A stretch of DNA of 64,000 nt from Diplolepis rosae (Eukaryota > Arthropoda > Insecta > Hymenoptera > Diplolepididae), in contig JAPYXD010000715.1 of assembly GCA_030998225.1 (NCBI GenBank), positions 310,001-374,000 of the forward strand, in the 5' to 3' direction. Positions within the stretch are counted from its first letter, which is position 1, and the number at the start of each line of letters is the position of its first letter. Shown here in pieces: positions 56,890-64,000 of the stretch. The notes below the pieces were generated by a model that ran no database searches, was not told the origin of the DNA, and worked only from the letters and a program-made list of their open reading frames with translations. The position numbers were made by a program, and so were the translations under genes.

Positions 56890-58265
56890 AGTTAAAATGT
56901 TAAAGTATTGTATTAGTAGTAAAACGATACTGCAGTAAACTTTTTTAATCTGAAAACCGCGAAGAAGAAACTTTTTTATCTAAAAACGCGAAGAATAACT
57001 TCTTACAGATAAGCACGAAAATGCACGAAAAGCGGCATGTTATTATAGTTATTAATTATAATAACCATATACATTTGAAAATTTACTAGTTTCTATATGA
57101 TTTCTATTATTTGTGTAGATAGGCAGGAAACCTCTTTGAAAGTATTGTATACTTTTCCAATGTAAAAAACGCGAAGAACCAACATTCTACGATCATTACG
57201 AAAATTGCGTGAAAAAATGCTGAGATGGGTGAACGCCATAAAATACTTTAATGCAATATTTTGGTTTTTTAAAAACGATTTTACAATTACTTCTTAATAC
57301 TGGAAACCGCAGAGGATCAACATTTTTGAATATCGGTGTAATATACATTTTAACTTGGCAAGTTTTTATATAGTTTGTGATATCTGTGTAGAATCGCGCG
57401 AAAAATATTTAACAGTATTGTATTGGTAGTAAAGCGATAGTACAGTACACTTTTTTTATCTGAAAACCGCGAAGAAGAACCTTCCTACAGATAATCACGA
57501 AAATGCACGAAAAGAGGCATGTTATTATAGTTATTAATTATAATAACCATATACATTTGAAACTTGACTATTTTCTATATAGTTTTATTATCTGTGTAGA
57601 TAGGCAGAAAACCTCTTCAAAAGTATTGTATACTTTTTCAATGTAAAAACACGCGAATAACCAAACACTCTACAGACAAGTTTAACATAGTTTATAATGT
57701 TTGTGTACATTTTTATTGGTAGTGAACCGATACTGCAATACACTTCTTGATCTGAACACGGAAAGGAAAAACTTCCTACAGATGCACACGTAAATACAAG
57801 AAAAAGAGGCATGTCATTATAGTTATTAATTATACTAACCGTATGTCATTTGGACTTGGATAGTTTTTATATAGTTTTAATTTTTTGTGTTGATTCGCAG
57901 GAAAACCTCTTTGAATGTATTGTATACTTTTTCCATCTAAAAAACGCGAAAAACCAACATTCTACAGGCAAGTTTAATATAGTTAATAATATATGTGTAG
58001 ATTTGTATTGGTAGTGAAATGATACTGCAATACACTTGATCTAAACAACGGGAAGGGTAAGCGTTCTAGAGATAACCAGGAAAAAGCGCGAAAAAGATTC
58101 AATAACCGTATAAATTTTAACTTGATTAGTTTTTATCTAGTTTTAATGTTGTATTGGTAGTGGAACGATGCAGCAATAAACTTTTTAATCTAAAAACTGA
58201 AGAAAAAACTTCCTACAGATAACCAGGAAAATGTACGAAAAGAAGTATATTATTGTAGTTCGATA
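56890..58265 (+). repeat. tandem array between two hammerhead motifs
   Basis: Diverged units marked by tattggtagt(a/g)aa(c/g)cgatac and ctgaaaaccgcgaagaagaa start near 56904, 57415, 57710, 58006 and 58150. Within units, gcatgttattatagttatta, tgtgtagataggcaggaaa and aaacgcgaagaaccaacatt recur. Unit spacing is irregular (about 145, 295 and 510 bp). The array lies wholly between hammerhead cores at 58.33 and 56.50 kb. Non-coding. Confidence 0.75.
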
Positions 58266-58309
58266 TATGTATAAATTGGCTTTAGGGTCCAGAAATAATG
58301 AAAACTCAA

Positions 58310-58366
58310 TTCTTACATTCTTTCAAACGTTTCGACTCGGGTTGGAGTCCTCATCAGTGAGAATTT
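58310..58366 (-). ncRNA. hammerhead ribozyme motif, intact core (CUGAUGAG type)
   Basis: On the minus strand: AATTCTCA, CTGATGAG, stem II GACTC/GAGTC with a CAACCC loop, GAAAC, GTT|TGA. TGA pairs with TCA and GAAT with ATTC. Compared with the motif at 50.48 kb, stem II has changed on both sides (GGCTC/GAGCC becomes GACTC/GAGTC) and so has the outer stem I. These compensatory changes support a folded RNA. The predicted cut lies between 58326 and 58325. Both copies are preceded on the plus strand by ttggctttagggtcca. Confidence 0.8.
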
Positions 58367-58369
58367 ATT

Positions 58370-59690
58370 TCCATAAAAAATACAAAGGAGGAATCTTAAA
58401 AATTGACCGTGTGACGGATAAACATTGTAGTAAAAAAGTGATATAAGAATTGCCGGTGTGAAAATAAAATTGGACTAAGTAACTAAATTTGCAATACAGT
58501 GAAACTGTAACAAAACTGTACAAAAAATTTTTTTTCCTTAAAATTGCTAAAAAGAGCCTTAAAGAAACATTGCGATAAAATGATATAAATGAATTATGCA
58601 TGAGAACCTATAAAATTGGTCTAAACTGAATCTAATGAACTGTACAGAAAAAAAAATTTTCTATAAAAATACAAAGGAAGAGACTTGAACAATTTAAAAC
58701 TGTGACCGATGAAAATTATGTTAAAAATAATGTAAAAGAATAGCAAATTTGAAATTAAAAAATTGGTCTAAATAACTAAATTTGCTAAAAGGTAAAGCTG
58801 TAAAACCTTAATTTGAAAAAAATACTAACAAGAGAGACTTAAAAGTAACACGTGTGACAGATAATAATTTTGGTTAACCGATATGAATGAAATTGTACAA
58901 GTGAAACTATAAAAATGGTCTAAACTAAATGTAAAAAATGTAAAATGTAAGAAAAATGTAAAAAAATGTAAAAAAACCTGTACACAAAAAATTTCTTATA
59001 AAAAGACAAAGGAAGAAACTTGAAATCTTGAACGTGTGACCGATGAACATACTGTTAAAAAATGATGTAAAAAAATTGCAAGTTTGACACTATAAAATTG
59101 GACTAAATAACTAAATTTACGATACAGTAAAACTGTAACAAAAAATTTTTTCTGTAAAATTACTAAAGAGAATCTCAAAGAATAGCACGTGTGGCGGATA
59201 AACATTGTAATAAAATTATATAAATGAATTATACATGTGAAACTATAAAATGGGTCTAAACTAAATGTAAATGAACAGTACAGAACAATTTTCTCTATAA
59301 AGGTACAAAAGAAGAACTTGAAGAATTTTGAACGTGTGACCGATGAGCATTCTGTTAAAAATGATGTAAAAGAATTGCAAGTTTGAAATTATAAAATTGG
59401 TATAAATAACTAAATCAGCTAAAAAGTAAAACTGTGAACCTTAATTTGAAAAAAATTACCAACAAGAGAGACTTAAAAGTAGCACGTGTAACAGATAACA
59501 ATTTTGGTAAACCGATGTAAATGAATTGTATAAGTGGAACTATAAAAATGGTCTAAAAAATTCGATTTGCAAGAAAATAAAAAGTACACAAAAATTTAAT
59601 TCTGTAAAATTACTAAGGGGAGAAAAAAATTAATTTAAAAATAGCACATGTGACGGATAAACATTGCGGGATAAAAAGTCAACAAGTGCG
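58370..59690 (-). repeat. tandem array of about 150-180-bp units downstream of the PLE ORF
   Basis: Units marked by the plus-strand words tgtgac(g/c)gata(a/g)acat or gtgtgacagataacaattt lie near 58412, 58700, 58850, 59031, 59190, 59331, 59485 and 59649. They come in three subtypes, giving a three-unit period of about 460 bp. Shared words are ctataaaattggtctaaa, aactaaatttgc and gtaaaactgtaa. The array is situated between the PLE stop (60381) and the hammerhead (58.33), that is in the 3' region of the PLE on its sense strand. Confidence 0.8.
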
Positions 59691-60380
59691 AGCTCATCAC
59701 CAAAAAAACATTGTAAACGAAAACTGACATGTTATTTTATTAAGTAGACATACAAACGATGATAAAGAAGATTAATCCAGATGACACACACAAAATTCCT
59801 TTTTTCTTCCTTTTCTTTCGTCGCGAACAAGATAGGCACATAATTTTGACAAATAACTCTTGACACTACGAATTTTACTTGAAAACTGAGTTGCACTTGG
59901 AAACTGACTTGGAAAAGGCTTTGTAAAGTGAAGTGGAGGGTTAGGTTTTTTGCTTTGGAAAGTCTCGGTTAAATGAAAAGGAGAAAAAATTGTGTAAATA
60001 TGTCCACAAGATGTCCAGAGTCTGTGACAAAGGAGGGCTATGAAATTTGAGACGAGTCATAAGAGTCTGTATATAACTGTTAGAAATTTTCACCACAATC
60101 TCCCGAGACATGTGACCGGGGGTTTTTTTTTTTCAATTTTTTCATTTAACAGTCTCAGTGTCGCAAGATTAAGGTGGAAATTCAATTGAGTTTTTAATGC
60201 ACATACAAAGTGATAGATATTATGATACCCGTATGTGGAATTATAAGACTCGTAACAGAAATTATATAATTTTTAAATTTTTGCAATTTTGTGATAAATT
60301 TGATAAAATCGATAAATTTCGATAAAATTTGGTCACAGTTTTCCAGATTTTTCGAAAGCTGTGGAAAATTTGTGTAAAAA
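59691..60380 (-). other. PLE 3' flanking sequence, unassigned
   Basis: No ORF. It lies between the PLE stop codon and the tandem array. Nothing further recognised. Confidence 0.4.
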
Positions 60381-61947
60381 CTAAGTTTTTTTATTTAAAA
60401 GAGGAAAGTAAAAAGCAGTCAGATTGTCTGTGTCCGTTCTTGGATTAACTGTATGGGCATTGCTAGCAATGTGAGTCATTTCGAGAATCATACGTTTTTA
60501 TAATCATTGGATCTGTCAACTATTTTTACCTGGTCAAAATTAAATTTATGATCCTGGCGCCACGTGTGCTTGGTCAGGGCGGTCCATTTTTCTGGGGGGT
60601 TATATACATCTTTTTTATGTTCCTGGATTCTATTTTTAAGAGGTCTTTTGGTTGTGCCTATATAATTTGCTGTACAATCAATGCAAGGAATATTGTAGAC
60701 GACATGTGCTATTTCAAGTTTTGGTGTGGGGTCTTTTGCTGATTTGAAAAGATGTGATAGGTCCCTTTAACATAGGGAAGTGACACATATTTCTGTGTTT
60801 GGCTAGCTGAGTTTTGTTTTTGCTTGTTTGTGCGAGTGTAAGAGTGAGAAGATTCCTCGCCCTCCCTCACAGGTGGATGGTGAATGAGGGGCCCGGTTGT
60901 GGAGGCTTTATGTAGCAGATAATTGAGTCTGTGTTTTATAGTGGAGTTGATTATTGTTGTTGGATAATTGTTTTGTGATAGGATATTTTGGATTCTTTTT
61001 AAGTTTTCTGTGTGGAAGTTTTTGTGTGCTAAGATGATGCCTCTGTCAACAAGGTTGTTAATCACATTAATTTTGTAGTGTAGTGGGTGGTGAGAATAAA
61101 AGTTAAGAATACGGCCTGAGTAAGTAGGTTTTTGGTACCAATTTGTCTTTATGTTCTCCCCTGTTCTGATGATAAGAACATCCAAAAAACATAATTTGTT
61201 ATCTGATTCCTCTTCTACTGTAAATTGGATTTTATGATTGTAACTGTTAAAAGTGTTTCTAATTTTGTCTATTTCATCAGCCGGTACTGCTGTAATTATG
61301 TCGTCTACGTATCGAAAATAAAAGGGGAGTCGAAAGGGGAGGGAAGCTATACATTGTTTTTCCAGATCATCCATTACAATATCCGCAGCAATCGGAGAAA
61401 GGGGTGAACCCTTGGGGAAACCAGATTTTTGTTTGTAGGAATGGCCTTGAAAGTTGAAAGTAGAATTTGAAGAGCAGATTCTAAGGCCTTTTTCAAATTG
61501 ATACCAAGGCATTTTTGTCTTTGGTTCTATTTGTGACCATCTCTCTTTTATACCTTTAAAAGCTAAACCAATTTGGACATTTGTAAAAAGTGATACAGCA
61601 TCAAGAGATATGATTTTATGGCTCAGAGGCACCTGGATATTTTTGATTTTATCGATGAAATCGAAGCTGTTTTTTACTCGAGAAACTGGTGGAGGTACGT
61701 TACAGGAGATAATGTTATTATAAAAAGATGCGAGATTGTAAGTGGGGCTACCACAAAAAGAAACAATAGGTCTGAGGGGGTGGTCTGGTTTATGAATTTT
61801 TGGTAGACCATAGAATTTTGCTGGTAATGGATTGTTAGATTTGAGAGAGTTAGCTACCGTGTCTGTTATATATATATATTTACTTTTTAGCTGATTTAGT
61901 TCGTCGGTTACGGTTAAGTCTCGGTCGTTTAGGAAGGGGCGCTCTCA
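60381..61947 (-). pseudogene. Penelope-like element ORF: reverse transcriptase plus GIY-YIG endonuclease, frameshifted
   Basis: It begins (truncated, TGA just upstream at about 61945) with DELNQLKSKYIYITDTVANS. The PLE RT motifs follow in order: PAKFYGLPKIHKP and PLRPIVS, ISLDAVSLFTNV (first catalytic D), KQKSGFPKGSPLSPIAADI, FYFRYVDDII (YVDD) and NKLCFLDVLIIR. The frame is open to the TAG at 60709. A one-base shift then continues as AHVVYNIPCIDC, NYIGTTKRPLKNRIQEHKKD and WTALTKHTWRQDHKF. A second shift near KNV/KKR leads to MILEMTHIASN and a final TAG at 60381. The product would combine RT and the target-nicking nuclease. At least two frameshifts and a missing N-terminus make it inactive. 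It is on the same strand as the hammerheads at 58.33, 56.50 and 50.48 kb. Confidence 0.92.
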
Positions 61948-62149
61948 GCAATATCTGAAGGTTAGCGCTCCACCGAACTGTCTTGCCTCGGTGTTCCATC
62001 CCTCCTTATATACTGTTCGCGAAGGGTGGGGGTAGCTGCACGCGCGGCTCGGTGGTCGGTGAGGGTACTCACGTGAGTAGCGGTGGTGGGAGTACCCCTC
62101 CGAACGCCGCGGTAGGGGCGTGGTGGCGCAGCATGCAAGTACGGTTCGT
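61948..62149 (-). promoter_or_regulatory. GC-rich block with TATA box upstream of the PLE ORF
   Basis: The minus strand has gtatataagg at 62013-62004, followed by gaacaccgaggcaagacagt and a possible start about 30 bp on. Base composition jumps to GC-rich only here. It joins the inner end of the right arm (62150) and leads directly into the truncated PLE frame. It may be a captured LTR promoter or the PLE's own 5' end. The sequence does not decide. Confidence 0.35.
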
Positions 62150-62840
62150 TACAAATTTTTTAGTTTTCATGCTTCTTTACGAAAATATCATTAAAATAAA
62201 TGTTGACTAACTGAATAAATTTATATTAAATATAATTAGTATTATTCTAAATTTGCAATATTTTAAATTAATTGAAAAATTACACACAAAATTAAAAAAT
62301 TTAAAACCACTTGAGACTTGAGAATGATATATACATTATAAACCTAACCTTCACATTTCTTATGTAATACATTGAATATGTCACAACTTTACAAATCACA
62401 CTCGAAAACATCATGTAAAATGTCCTGAAATTAATTAACATATCATATTTCAAGACTTCGAACGTCAATGTTTTCAAGTCTTTTTTGGGGTTTTCAAATT
62501 TTGTAAAAAAAGTGACAGAAGACGATCCCAACCTCCAAATCTTAAAATCTTGAAATTAGCCAAGCCGGAAAAAAAATATAAGTTGCAATCGTGCATTCTC
62601 GGCAATCCTCAACTTTTTACGAACCAACAATGCCGAACCGATGAGTCGAACCGAAAAGCAGAAGCGAAGCCGAGAGAAAACGAAGAAGCAGTGGCAATCA
62701 TCCAATTCTCGATTTGCGATCGTGCAAACAAGCGATGGAGCGTGTATACATCGACACGCCGCGTTTATATGTGTTGCTTACACAAGGGAACGTGATGGGA
62801 GCAAAAATCTTACGCAGTCTGTGAACACTGCCCAGCGGCT
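62150..62840 (-). repeat. right arm of third giant inverted repeat
   Basis: Mirror of 49505-50217. ORFs at 62550-62892 are mirrored by an ORF at 49453-49749 on the other side and have no recognised domain. Confidence 0.8.
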
Positions 62841-62885
62841 CTCTTACAATTTCATGTTTTTTGAAGCAATCTTCATAACTTTTTG

Positions 62886-63263
62886 TGTGTAGCCATCAGT
62901 GCTGGTCAGCAGGTATACATTGTACCATATTTTTAGCTGCTTAAAGTTCCACTTGCCCATAAAATCACCAGATGTCACTATATTTGAAAAGCAGTGTTGG
63001 ACGAAGATTATGAAAGGAATGTGTTTTGTTAAAAACTGGGAGGTTTGCAAGATGCAGGATGCCTGTACATTTCCCTGAAGCCCTCTCTACCGCCAATATC
63101 TGATATATACTTGCAATTTTTGCCAACGCATTCCTTTCATACTCTTCGTCAAACACTGTTTTTCAAATATTGTGACTTCTGGTGATTTTTTATGGGCAAT
63201 TGAAACTTTGGGCAACTAAAACTATGGTACAATGTATACCTTCCGTGCTCGTCAGTTACACAT
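62886..63263. repeat. palindromic repeat of about 380 bp
   Basis: caggtatacattgtaccat near 62912 is mirrored by atggtacaatgtatacct near 63224. Inner pairs ataaaatcaccaga/tctggtgattttttat and gaaaggaatg/cattcctttc agree. The loop (about 63030-63115) is GC-richer. Non-coding. Confidence 0.8.
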
Positions 63264-64000
63264 AAAGTATATATCACACCTCTACATGCATGTATGTTGC
63301 GAGCAGAGAATAATAATAGTAAAAAAGATGACAATATAATTTTTGTCCAGTTGTTTTTCTGTAAAATGTTCATGTTCTCACTCTACCACATGATAGGAGC
63401 GTTAGCAGAGATGGGTACAATGTATTTTTTATTTGGTGGGGGGTAAATTACTTATAATACGTATTTTACTTCGTGCATAAAACCAGATATTTCACGTAAA
63501 AAACCTCGAGTGATGCGTCAGAACTCATTCCTGAGCGTTAGTCTATCTCATTCTAGAAATTCAACTGTAGCAGCTCACGGCCCAAAAGTTGAAGAGTTGA
63601 GTAATCACTAACCGACACGTGCTAGAGTGAGAAGATTAATAATTTACAACAAAAATATAAATACACCTTTAATAAGATTCTACCGTTAGTTAAGTTCTTT
63701 TTTAAACCATCCTTTGATTTATACTAATACGAATCATTTATCCTAATGTCTTAAAGAGCATCGATACTTTTGTATACTTTGAAATTATTTTAAGTGAAAG
63801 ACGTGTTTATGTACAATACAAAACGTGTTTGTTCATCATTTTCAACGTATGTATACAGTAAATCGACCCCGCACATTATACATTAAAATTGGATCCCGGT
63901 CGAATTAGCTGAATTTTTTACATGTGTGGTGCATGAGATTCTAAACAACAAATACTCATGATATAATAGTCTCCCATGAACAGTTTTCTCAAAAAACGCT
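63264..64000. other. AT-rich sequence, nothing recognised
   Basis: No gene, repeat or RNA was identified to the end of the window. Confidence 0.4.

Larger units (their letters stand above)
49505..62840. mobile_element. third giant inverted-repeat element, about 13.3 kb
   Basis: 49505-50217 is mirrored by 62840-62150 with modest divergence: cacagactgcgtaagatttt, acatataaacgcgg, ctcggcttcgcttc and acattgacgttcgaagtctt are all mirrored. Between the arms lie three hammerhead motifs, two tandem arrays, a frameshifted PLE, an LTR-like promoter block and an inserted R1-like LINE. The arms are related to those of the 24.3-36.4 kb element. The 81-98-codon ORFs in both arms are mirrored copies without a known domain. 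No target duplication was identified. Confidence 0.72.

Overview
The window looks like AT-rich nuclear DNA of an arthropod, most likely an insect. The evidence is a spliced metabolic gene with typical GT/AG introns, a mariner element with TA target duplications, an R1-like non-LTR retrotransposon, a hAT MITE and several Penelope-like retroelement (PLE) fragments. No rRNA, canonical tRNA, CRISPR array or prokaryote-style operon is present. The species cannot be named from the sequence.

The only host gene I recognise is AASS (lysine-ketoglutarate reductase/saccharopine dehydrogenase, first enzyme of lysine breakdown). It is on the minus strand, with three exons at 24083-23756, 19715-19346 and 19242-18920. 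Reading phases join exactly across both introns. The remaining exons were not found and may lie outside the window. A second, unidentified and degraded coding-like block lies on the minus strand at about 43.56-44.73 kb.

Nearly everything else is mobile or foldback DNA, much of it nested. Region by region: (1) 2.6-17.3 kb is a giant inverted-repeat element. Its near-identical 1.3-1.4 kb arms each carry a mutated hammerhead-ribozyme motif, and inside are two oppositely oriented satellite arrays around a PLE GIY-YIG endonuclease fragment. (2) 17.67-18.59 kb is an internally deleted mariner. (3) 20.1-23.6 kb, inside an AASS intron, is a palindrome built from PLE-type terminal modules; its right arm is interrupted by a 1,075-bp palindromic MITE with an ATAT duplication. 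(4) 24.3-36.4 kb is a second giant inverted repeat, whose right arm is split by a 5.3-kb TG...CA-ended insertion filled with a 63-bp minisatellite. (5) 37-49 kb is a mosaic of PLE fragments in opposite orientations, palindromic MITEs, a hAT MITE, an LTR-like promoter block and repeated hairpin units. (6) 49.5-62.8 kb is a third giant inverted repeat. It contains a broken R1-like LINE with a 16-bp duplication, three hammerhead motifs, two tandem arrays and a frameshifted PLE RT plus endonuclease ORF. (7) 62.9-64 kb holds one more palindrome and nothing else recognisable.

The unifying theme is PLE biology. The same terminal module (TGACATG...ACATG, then GACCCA, then a hammerhead core) recurs in direct and inverted arrangement around tandem arrays. 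The best candidate for an undescribed system is this class of giant composite foldback element, in which PLE ends, self-cleaving RNA motifs and satellite arrays are packaged together.
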